The notes beneath the pieces are model-generated. The model had not been told where the DNA came from. It searched no databases and saw only the letters and a program-made list of their open reading frames with translations. Shown here piece after piece: positions 1 to 5,041 of a stretch of 5,041 nt of DNA; the stretch's first letter is position 1, and every line of letters begins with the position of its first letter. Made by a program: the position numbers and the translations under genes. Source of the DNA: Schwartzia sp. (in: firmicutes) (GTDB lineage Bacteria > Bacillota > Negativicutes > Selenomonadales > Selenomonadaceae); assembly GCA_017939945.1 (NCBI GenBank), contig JAGAZS010000302.1, positions 1 through 5,041 of the forward strand. Direction: 5' to 3'.

Positions 1-504
1 CTCGAAGGAAAGCACCAGCGAGCCTCCTTCCAGCGGCGTAATATTCGCCTCTCCCTTCGGCACACCGGAACGGAAATTCTTGCTGTCGACGTAAATCTGC
101 ATTTTCCCCGCCGCCGCATCATAGCCGTACAGTTTCGCCTGTTCGCGGCTGGCGATTACGAAGAACGTCTTGTCGTTCTCCTCGTCGCGCACAGCCCGGA
201 ACCAATAGCCATAAGGCACCTCCGGCAGATATTCCTCATGGACGCGATCTTTGTCACGCCACATAATTACATGATAGCGCCCCTTATCGTCGGCCGCGAG
301 CATACTGCGAATCTGGACGGAAATCTTGCCGTCCGGCGTGGTGAACGATTCCTTCCAAGCTTCGGTCTTGCTGATTTGCGCCGTCAGATTCGCCTGGTAC
401 TTCACCAATACAAACGAGCTTGCCTCCACCGCCTGCGGCTGCGTGCCGAACAACATCGCCCCTGCGATCAGCGGCAGCGCAAAATACTTTTTCCACGATT
501 TCAT
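1..504 (-). CDS. Exported protein of unknown function, 5' part only (3' end beyond the window)
   Basis: The ATG at 504 opens a frame of 168 codons that stays open to base 1, so the C-terminus is missing. I do not recognise the family. Residues 1-28 look like a Sec signal peptide: a basic start (MKSWKK), a hydrophobic core at about 8-20 and a signal-peptidase I type site V26-E27-A28 before SSF. No lipobox cysteine is present, and there is no cysteine at all in the visible part. The mature part is hydrophilic, with alternating polar and aromatic residues (for example RYHVIMW at 76-82 and YGYWFRAV at 98-105), suggesting a beta-rich fold; this is inference. No further membrane segment is visible. 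The start is supported by AGGGAG at 514-519, nine bases upstream. The gene begins 15 bases after the gpmI stop with no terminator between, so it is probably co-transcribed with glycolysis genes. Codon use resembles its neighbours. The gene is real with good confidence; its function is unknown. Confidence 0.85.
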   Translation of the reverse strand, partial: MKSWKKYFALPLIAGAMLFGTQPQAVEASSFVLVKYQANLTAQISKTEAWKESFTTPDGKISVQIRSMLAADDKGRYHVIMWRDKDRVHEEYLPEVPYGYWFRAVRDEENDKTFFVIASREQAKLYGYDAAAGKMQIYVDSKNFRSGVPKGEANITPLEGGSLVLSFE

Positions 505-519
505 TTCAAATTTCTCCCT

Positions 520-2052
520 TTATTTCTCAATCAACGATACTCCGCTCATTTCTTTCGGCACGTCAAGCCCGGCAAGCTGCAGGAGCGTCGGCGCGATGTC
601 GCAGAGCTTTCCTTTGCGAAGCGTATGCGGATGGCGCGCATTCACGAGAATGAACGGCACCGGATTCGTCGTGTGCTGGGTGAACGGCGCGCCCGTCTCT
701 TTGTCCAGCATCTGTTCGCAATTGCCATGGTCAGCAGTGATGCAAAGCACGCCGCCCGCTTTCCTGATAGCCTCAACGACGCGCCCGACGCAAGCGTCCA
801 CCGTCTCGACAGCTTTGACCGCCGCGTCCATCACGCCCGTATGACCGACCATGTCGCCGTTGGCGAAATTCAATATGATAAAATCATACTTGCCGGAACC
901 GATGGCCTCCACCACCTTGTCCGTAACCTCGATTGCGCTCATTTCCGGCTGAAGGTCGTAAGTCGCGACCTTCGGCGATGGGACTAGGATGCGGTCTTCG
1001 TTTTCGTAAGGCTTTTCCAGACCGCCGTTGAAGAAAAAGGTGACATGCGCGTATTTTTCCGTCTCGGCTATGCGAAGCTGGGTCATGCCCGCCGCCTCGA
1101 TGACCTCCCCCAGCGTCTTCGTCAGGGCTTCCGGCGGGTAAGCGATTTTCACATTCAGTCCCGCCTCGTACTGTGTCATGGTGACATAGTCGGGACGAAG
1201 AGACTCGTCACGCTTGAAACTGTCAAAGGTTTCATCTGTAAACGCGTGGGTTAGCTCCCGCGCACGGTCGGGGCGGAAGTTAAAGAAGATTACGCCGTCC
1301 TCCGTTTTCATGCCGTCATAGCCGTCCAGCACCGCCGGAATCACGAATTCGTCGGTAACATCCGACTTGTAGGACGCGGCGATCGCCGAAGCCGAATCAT
1401 TTTCCTTCATGCCGACAGCGTGGGCAATCGCTTCGTATGCTTTTGTCACGCGTTCCCAGCGCTTGTCGCGGTCCATCGCGTAAAACCGCCCGGAAATCGT
1501 GGCGATTTTTCCAACACCGATCTCCGCCAGTTTTTTCTCCAAATCCGCAAGGTAACCGTCCGCGCTCTTCGGCGCCACGTCGCGCCCGTCAAGGAACGCG
1601 TGAATCCAAACCCTGGACAGCCCCTCCCGCTTCGCCATCTCTACCAGCGCATATAGATGATCGGTGTGGCTGTGAACGCCGCCGGGGGAAACAAGCCCAA
1701 ACAAATGTAACGCACCGCCGTTTTCCTTCAACGTCTTCATGACGCCGGAAAGCGCTTCGTTCTTAAAAAATGAACCGTCGCGAATCGCGCGGGTGATGCG
1801 CGTCAGCTCCTGGTAAACGACGCGCCCCGCACCGATATTCGTATGACCGACCTCGGAATTCCCCATCTGCCCGTCGGGAAGCCCCACCGCTTCGCCGGAG
1901 CACAGCAGCTCCGTCACTGGGCAGGACTGCAACAGTCTGTCAATGATCGGCGTCTTCCCCATCGCAACCGCGTTATCCTTCGCACCGGGAACGCCGTTCC
2001 CCCACCCGTCCATGATGACCAGCATCACGGGCGCGTTTTCAAGTTTTGCCAT
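520..2052 (-). CDS. gpmI: 2,3-bisphosphoglycerate-independent phosphoglycerate mutase (iPGM)
   Basis: This cytosolic enzyme interconverts 3- and 2-phosphoglycerate through a phosphoserine intermediate and belongs to the alkaline phosphatase superfamily, normally with two Mn ions. The 510 residues match the usual family length of about 510. The phosphatase-domain metal ligands are visible: D15 in MDGWG, the nucleophile S66 in GNSEVGHTN, D400 and H404 in NGDMVGH, D441-H442 in TADHGN and H460 in TQHTTNP. The inserted transferase domain (about 80-310) carries GGVHSH near 124-129, DGRD near 155-158, RFYAMDRD near 189-196 and FRPDRAR near 258-264. K333 in EKYAHVTFF is the expected hinge-region lysine. 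All key residues are present, so it should be active. I chose the ATG at 2052 because GGAGGT lies four bases upstream and the protein then begins like its relatives. An in-frame ATG at 2085 would add 11 residues (MDSAPSLSEVI). The gene follows tpiA after 65 bases and precedes the exported-protein gene by 15. Confidence 0.97.
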   Translation of the reverse strand: MAKLENAPVMLVIMDGWGNGVPGAKDNAVAMGKTPIIDRLLQSCPVTELLCSGEAVGLPDGQMGNSEVGHTNIGAGRVVYQELTRITRAIRDGSFFKNEALSGVMKTLKENGGALHLFGLVSPGGVHSHTDHLYALVEMAKREGLSRVWIHAFLDGRDVAPKSADGYLADLEKKLAEIGVGKIATISGRFYAMDRDKRWERVTKAYEAIAHAVGMKENDSASAIAASYKSDVTDEFVIPAVLDGYDGMKTEDGVIFFNFRPDRARELTHAFTDETFDSFKRDESLRPDYVTMTQYEAGLNVKIAYPPEALTKTLGEVIEAAGMTQLRIAETEKYAHVTFFFNGGLEKPYENEDRILVPSPKVATYDLQPEMSAIEVTDKVVEAIGSGKYDFIILNFANGDMVGHTGVMDAAVKAVETVDACVGRVVEAIRKAGGVLCITADHGNCEQMLDKETGAPFTQHTTNPVPFILVNARHPHTLRKGKLCDIAPTLLQLAGLDVPKEMSGVSLIEK

Positions 2053-2056
2053 AATT

Positions 2057-2062
2057 ACCTCC
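2057..2062 (-). promoter_or_regulatory. Shine-Dalgarno site of gpmI
   Basis: On the minus strand this reads GGAGGT, four bases before the ATG at 2052. It is a near-perfect match to the anti-Shine-Dalgarno end of 16S rRNA and decides the start in favour of 2052 over the in-frame ATG at 2085. The overlapping CGGAG (2059-2063) is fully complementary to CTCCG at 2076-2080, so the site could be masked in an alternative RNA fold. Confidence 0.8.
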
Positions 2063-2069
2063 GATAAAG

Positions 2070-2104
2070 AAGGAGCGGAGTCCATTCCCGTCTCTCCGCC
2101 CCCT
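2070..2104 (-). promoter_or_regulatory. Intergenic RNA hairpin between tpiA and gpmI
   Basis: Read as minus-strand RNA, AGGGGGCGGAG (2104-2094) pairs with CUCCGCUCCUU (2080-2070) over 11 base pairs, two of them G-U wobbles, around a 13-base loop. The core GCGGAG/CUCCGC is perfect. The only U-rich stretch following is interrupted (UUCUUUAU), so it is a poor intrinsic terminator. It could stabilise or help process the mRNA, or hold the gpmI leader in an open form. The pairing is seen directly; the role is inference. Confidence 0.5.
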
Positions 2105-2117
2105 GTTCATTCTTTAT

Positions 2118-2999
2118 TCAATCCGTCCTGCTGATTTCCTTTTCCTCGACCTTCGCCTTCGGCTTTTCCTGCTTCTTGCCGAACTTGACGATTTGGCTGA
2201 AATCCTGCGCCTTCAGCGAAGCGCCGCCTACCAGCGCGCCGTCCACGTCCGGCTTTTCCATCAGGCCGTTGATGGTATCCGGCTTGACGCTGCCGCCGTA
2301 AAGGATGCGGATTGCGTCCGCCACTTCGGCGTCGTAGAGCTCCGCCAGCGTCGCGCGAATCATCTCGCAGACCTCCTGTGCCTGCTCGAAAGTCGCCGTC
2401 TTGCCGGTGCCGATCGCCCAAATCGGCTCGTAGGCGACCACGCATTTCGCGGCGGAAAGCGCGCCCATGCCCTCAAAGGCCTTCTTGACCTGCGCCGCCA
2501 CGAAATCTTTGTATGCGTTCGCTTCGCGCGTCTCCAGCGATTCTCCGACGCAAATAATCGGAATAATCCCTGCCGCGATTGCCGCTTTTGCACGCTTGTT
2601 GACCGTCTCGTCCGTATCGCCGAAATACTCGCGCCGCTCGGAATGGCCGACAATGACGTATTTGACGCCGACGTCCTTCAGCATGGCGGCGGACAACTCG
2701 CCCGTAAAGGCGCCGCTTTCTTCCCAATGGACATTCTGCGCGCCCACGCCGATATTCACAGACTGCCCGATCTTCTTGACCGCCAGCGTCAGCGCCGTAG
2801 CCGGCGGACAAACCACGACGGCTCTGTCCTTCACTTCGTCCACCATCGGCAGCAGCTCTTTCAGGAGCGCCTCCGCCTCGGTATTCGTCTTGTTCATCTT
2901 CCAGTTGCCCGCGATGATGGGCTGGCGTTTCCACGGGGACGGCTGCTCCGCCTCGCCGTCGGAAAAGAATTTCTTGATCGTTTCTTCAATCATTGCCAT
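2118..2999 (-). CDS. tpiA: Triosephosphate isomerase with N- and C-terminal extensions
   Basis: This cytosolic TIM-barrel enzyme interconverts dihydroxyacetone phosphate and glyceraldehyde-3-phosphate, feeding the Gap step encoded upstream. The catalytic set is complete: N32 and K34 in AGNWKMNK, H119 in VGHSERREYFG, the base E191 in AYEPIWAIGTGK (which also begins the mobile loop), and the phosphate-binding YGGSVKP near 234-240 and LVGGASL near 256-262. The protein is 293 residues against about 250 for typical bacterial forms. The excess lies at the ends: about 25 residues before the first barrel strand (RQPIIAGNW) and about 19 after VKFGK, the latter rich in Lys and Glu. The start is constrained: the only Met/Val/Leu-type start codons upstream of the catalytic asparagine are ATG at 2999 and ATG at 2993. 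GGGGG at 3003-3007 serves either one. pgk ends eight bases before the 2999 start, so the two are probably translationally coupled. The function is certain; the exact start is M1 or M3. Confidence 0.97.
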   Translation of the reverse strand: MAMIEETIKKFFSDGEAEQPSPWKRQPIIAGNWKMNKTNTEAEALLKELLPMVDEVKDRAVVVCPPATALTLAVKKIGQSVNIGVGAQNVHWEESGAFTGELSAAMLKDVGVKYVIVGHSERREYFGDTDETVNKRAKAAIAAGIIPIICVGESLETREANAYKDFVAAQVKKAFEGMGALSAAKCVVAYEPIWAIGTGKTATFEQAQEVCEMIRATLAELYDAEVADAIRILYGGSVKPDTINGLMEKPDVDGALVGGASLKAQDFSQIVKFGKKQEKPKAKVEEKEISRTD

Positions 3000-3002
3000 T
3001 TA

Positions 3003-3007
3003 CCCCC
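3003..3007 (-). promoter_or_regulatory. Shine-Dalgarno site of tpiA, abutting the pgk stop codon
   Basis: The minus strand reads GGGGG directly after the pgk TGA (3010-3008), then TAA and the ATG at 2999. Spacing is three bases to that ATG and nine to the second ATG at 2993, so the second may be the better-placed start. The arrangement places a ribosome finishing pgk over the tpiA initiation region, which fits coupled translation. Confidence 0.6.
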
Positions 3008-4201
3008 TCATTTATCAGCGATTGCCGCGAGACCCGGCAGTGTCTTCCCTTCAAGGTATTCCAGCGTCGCGCCGCCGCCCGTAGAAATATGGGAAATTTT
3101 GTCCGAAAGCCCGGTCTTTTTCAGCGCCGCGATCGAATCGCCACCGCCGACGATGCTGACCGCACCGGCCTCCGTCGCTTCGGCCACCGCGTGCGCCACC
3201 GCTTCGGTGCCCTTTGCGAAAGCGTCGAACTCGAAGACGCCCATTGGGCCGTTCCATACAATGGTCTTAGCCCCCTTCAAAGCCTCGGCATAGAGCTTCG
3301 CCGTCTCCGGGCCGCTGTCGAGAGCCTGCCAGCCGTCCTCGATACGCTCCACCTTCACCGTCTTGTGATTCGCCTCCGCCTTGAAATCGTCGGCAACTTC
3401 CACATCCACAGGGAGCACCAGCTTTACGTTATTCGCATGGGCTTTCGCCGCCAGCTTGCGCGCAAGCTCGTATTTGTCCGGCTCCGTCAGCGACTTGCCG
3501 ACATTCAATCCCTGCGCCGCCAGGAAGGTGTTTGCCATGCCGCCGCCGATAATGATCGTGTTGACCTTCTCAATCATATTGTCAATAACGGCGATCTTGT
3601 CGGACACCTTTGCGCCGCCAAGGATAGCCACGAACGGCCGCTCCGGCGCTTCCAGCGCCTTGCCGATGAAATCGAGTTCCTTGCCAATCAGATAGCCTGC
3701 GACGGTTTCCTTGTACTTCGTGATGCCCTCATTCGAGGCATGGCCGCGATGAGCGCAGCCGAATGCGTCGTCCACCACCACGTCGGCCAGATCGGCCAGT
3801 TGTTTCGCAAAGCCAGGATCGTTCTTCTCCTCCTCCGGATGAAAACGCAGATTTTCCAACAAAAGGACCTCGCCCGGCCGAAGCTTCGTTGCCGCCTCTG
3901 TCGCAGGCGCGCCAACGCAATCCTCCGCGAAAGCCACCGGCTTGCCGAGCAGCTCCGAAAGGCGCGCCGCCACCGGCTTCGTGGACATTTCCGGCACAAC
4001 CTTCCCTTTCGGGCGTCCGAGATGGCTCGCGAGAATCACCGCCGCGCCCTGCTTCAGCAAATATTCAATGGTCGGCAGCGTCGCGCGGATTCGCTTGTCA
4101 TTGGTGATATTCTGGTTCTCGTCCAGCGGCACGTTAAAATCCGCCCGTACGAATACCTTTTTGTCCTTTACGTCAATGTCTTCGAGTGTTTTCTTCGCCA
4201 T
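3008..4201 (-). CDS. pgk: Phosphoglycerate kinase
   Basis: This cytosolic enzyme transfers phosphate from 1,3-bisphosphoglycerate to ADP, the first ATP-yielding step of lower glycolysis. Its 397 residues are the normal bacterial length. The N-terminal substrate domain shows RADFNVPLD (19-27), the basic-patch motif SHLGRPKG (59-66), LENLRFHPEEE (115-125) and DDAFGCAHRGHAS (144-156). The C-terminal nucleotide domain shows GGAKVSDK (195-202), GGGMANTFL (219-227), WNGPMGVFE (316-324), GGGDS (352-356) and STGGGATLEYLEGK (373-386). Small departures from the common consensus are D144 and G153, where Asn and Ala are usual, and S296 in ALDSGP, where Ile is common. The active-site arginines and lysines expected from these motifs are kept. 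The start is clear: GGGAGG at 4209-4214 lies seven bases before the ATG. A strong hairpin separates it from gap upstream, and tpiA follows after eight bases. It is probably expressed by read-through from gap or from a promoter inside gap; none is visible. Confidence 0.98.
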   Translation of the reverse strand: MAKKTLEDIDVKDKKVFVRADFNVPLDENQNITNDKRIRATLPTIEYLLKQGAAVILASHLGRPKGKVVPEMSTKPVAARLSELLGKPVAFAEDCVGAPATEAATKLRPGEVLLLENLRFHPEEEKNDPGFAKQLADLADVVVDDAFGCAHRGHASNEGITKYKETVAGYLIGKELDFIGKALEAPERPFVAILGGAKVSDKIAVIDNMIEKVNTIIIGGGMANTFLAAQGLNVGKSLTEPDKYELARKLAAKAHANNVKLVLPVDVEVADDFKAEANHKTVKVERIEDGWQALDSGPETAKLYAEALKGAKTIVWNGPMGVFEFDAFAKGTEAVAHAVAEATEAGAVSIVGGGDSIAALKKTGLSDKISHISTGGGATLEYLEGKTLPGLAAIADK

Positions 4202-4223
4202 GAATTTTCCTCCCTTGCTTCAC

Positions 4224-4263
4224 AAAATGAGACCCGGCCCGTGGAAAGGCCGGGCCTCATCTT
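4224..4263 (-). terminator. Terminator-like hairpin between gap and pgk
   Basis: In minus-strand RNA, AUGAGGCCCGGCC (4260-4248) pairs with GGCCGGGUCUCAU (4239-4227). This gives 13 base pairs with one G-U, an eight-base loop (4247-4240), and up to three further pairs at the base. A short run of four U (4227-4224) follows, then GUG. It starts about 11 bases after the gap stop, the usual place for an intrinsic terminator. The U-run is short and no room is left for a separate pgk promoter, so partial termination or an mRNA processing or stabilising role is likely. The structure is plain in the sequence; its efficiency is inferred. Confidence 0.75.
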
Positions 4264-4274
4264 TACCCGAAATC

Positions 4275-5041
4275 TTATTTCTGAACCAGCGTCTCCAGAT
4301 ATTTAATCGTGCGGACCATCTGGCTTGTGTAGCTGTTCTCGTTGTCGTACCACGAAACGACCTGAACCTGCGTCAGCTCGTCGTTGATCGGGTTGACCAT
4401 GGTCTGCGTCGCATCGAACAGCGAACCATAGGTCATGCCGACGATATCACTGGAAACGATTTCGTCCGTGTTATAGCCGAAGGACTCGTTGGACGCCGCC
4501 TTCATCGCCGCGTTGACCTCGTCCACCGTGACCTTGCCCTTGACGACGGCAATTAGGATCGTCGTGGAACCCGTCGGGGTCGGGACACGCTGGGCTGCGC
4601 CGATCAGTTTGCCCTTGAGCTCGGGGATGACGAGACCAATAGCCTTCGCCGCGCCCGTGGAATTCGGAACGATATTGATTGCGGCTGCGCGGGAACGACG
4701 AAGGTCGCCCTTGCGCTGAGGACCGTCCAAAGTCATCTGGTCGCCGGTATAAGCGTGAATCGTCTGCATGATGCCGCTCTGGATCGGAGCCAGCTTGTGG
4801 AGCGCCGCTGTCATCGGCGCGAGGCAGTTCGTCGTGCAGGAGGCTGCCGAAATCACGTCGTCGCCCGGCTTCAGCGTCTCATGGTTGACGTTGTAAACAC
4901 TCGTCGGCAGGTCGTTGCCGGCCGGCGCAGAAATGACAACTTTTTTCGCGCCCGCTTTGATATGAGCGGAAGCCTTGTCCTTCGAAGTATAGAAGCCCGT
5001 GCACTCCAGCACCACGTCCACCTTCAGGTCGCCCCAAGGCA
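4275..5041 (-). CDS. gap: Glyceraldehyde-3-phosphate dehydrogenase, type I, 3' part only (5' end beyond the window)
   Basis: This cytosolic tetrameric enzyme oxidises glyceraldehyde-3-phosphate with inorganic phosphate and NAD to 1,3-bisphosphoglycerate. The frame runs unbroken to the right edge, with 254 complete codons visible beginning PWGDLKVDVV. Compared with about 335 residues for the family, roughly 80 N-terminal residues are missing, including the GFGRIGR dinucleotide motif and the residues that decide NAD versus NADP preference. Visible landmarks are ECTGFYT, the catalytic cysteine in SAASCTTNCLAP, the catalytic histidine 27 residues later in TIHAYTGDQ, the phosphate-site region GDLRRSRAAA, NIVPNSTGAAKA, AAQRVPTPTGS, VSSDIVGM, and SWYDNENSY near the C-terminus. 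The cysteine-histidine spacing is exactly that of classical enzymes. A Q stands in DGPQRKGD where His is frequent in relatives. It is the most upstream gene seen, followed by a hairpin and then pgk. It resembles Firmicutes GapA; an anabolic GapB role cannot be excluded without the N-terminus, but the operon context argues for glycolysis. Confidence 0.96.
   Translation of the reverse strand, partial: PWGDLKVDVVLECTGFYTSKDKASAHIKAGAKKVVISAPAGNDLPTSVYNVNHETLKPGDDVISAASCTTNCLAPMTAALHKLAPIQSGIMQTIHAYTGDQMTLDGPQRKGDLRRSRAAAINIVPNSTGAAKAIGLVIPELKGKLIGAAQRVPTPTGSTTILIAVVKGKVTVDEVNAAMKAASNESFGYNTDEIVSSDIVGMTYGSLFDATQTMVNPINDELTQVQVVSWYDNENSYTSQMVRTIKYLETLVQK

Noticed and set aside
284..496. A 70-codon minus-strand frame starting MEKVFCAA
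   Set aside because: It is the +1-type shadow of the exported-protein gene. The frame starting at 504 has a Shine-Dalgarno, a signal peptide and stays open to the window edge, so this one was discarded.
238..987. Open frame of 249 codons on the plus strand, opposite gpmI and the exported-protein gene
   Set aside because: Same signs of an antisense shadow: Arg/His-rich product, no family resemblance, and it spans two real minus-strand genes and their junction.
2193..3293. Open frame of 366 codons on the plus strand, antisense to tpiA and the end of pgk
   Set aside because: It lies opposite verified coding sequence, has Arg-rich low-plausibility protein composition, and crosses the pgk-tpiA junction without regard to gene limits.
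4202..4223. A promoter for pgk between the hairpin and the pgk start
   Set aside because: Only 22 bases are available, most of them the Shine-Dalgarno and its spacer. No -35/-10 pair can fit.
2993..4306. Open frame of 437 codons on the plus strand, antisense to all of pgk
   Set aside because: It mirrors pgk, whose identity is certain, runs through the gap/pgk hairpin, and its product is Arg/Leu/His rich with no recognisable motif. Long antisense frames are expected opposite GC-rich genes with biased third positions.
4275..5021. Possible GTG start of gap at 5021
   Set aside because: That GTG is an internal valine codon (LKVDVVLECTG). The frame continues upstream with PWGDLK, typical GAPDH sequence, so the gene is truncated by the window edge and does not start there.
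1..5041. Search for a mobile element, CRISPR array, defence module or tRNA/rRNA gene
   Set aside because: Nearly every base is accounted for by five housekeeping or exported-protein genes and their short spacers. No repeat array, transposase-like frame or RNA-gene signature is visible.

Overview
The window is a stretch of lower-glycolysis genes, all on the minus strand. In transcription order (right to left) it holds the 3' part of a glyceraldehyde-3-phosphate dehydrogenase gene (gap, cut by the right edge), phosphoglycerate kinase (pgk), triosephosphate isomerase (tpiA), cofactor-independent phosphoglycerate mutase (gpmI), and the 5' part of an unrecognised gene for an exported protein (cut by the left edge). 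Coding density is very high: no gene-free stretch exceeds 75 bases, and no RNA gene, mobile element, CRISPR array or repeat family is visible.

The gene order gap-pgk-tpiA-gpmI, the Shine-Dalgarno sites, the GapA-type GAPDH sequence and the GpmI-type mutase suggest a Bacillota (Firmicutes) bacterium. The GC-rich composition, strong in third codon positions, together with the protein flavour makes a Negativicutes member (Selenomonas/Megasphaera-like) my best guess. That is inference from memory of the families, not a search result.

The enzymes form a consecutive path: TpiA supplies glyceraldehyde-3-phosphate, Gap oxidises it to 1,3-bisphosphoglycerate, Pgk makes ATP and 3-phosphoglycerate, and GpmI makes 2-phosphoglycerate. 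Enolase, often the next gene in such operons, is not in the visible DNA. Instead, 15 bases after gpmI, a gene with a clear Sec signal peptide begins.

The spacing suggests graded expression. A strong terminator-like hairpin separates gap from pgk. pgk and tpiA are 8 bases apart, with the tpiA Shine-Dalgarno touching the pgk stop. tpiA and gpmI are 65 bases apart, with a second hairpin whose 3' arm is also complementary to the gpmI Shine-Dalgarno. gpmI and the exported-protein gene are 15 bases apart.

The points most worth a second look are the terminal extensions of TpiA (an N-terminal amphipathic segment and a charged C-terminal tail), the possible mutually exclusive RNA structures before gpmI, the exported-protein gene in the usual place of eno, and the gap/pgk hairpin. 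I do not see a clear novel system such as a defence or mobile module.
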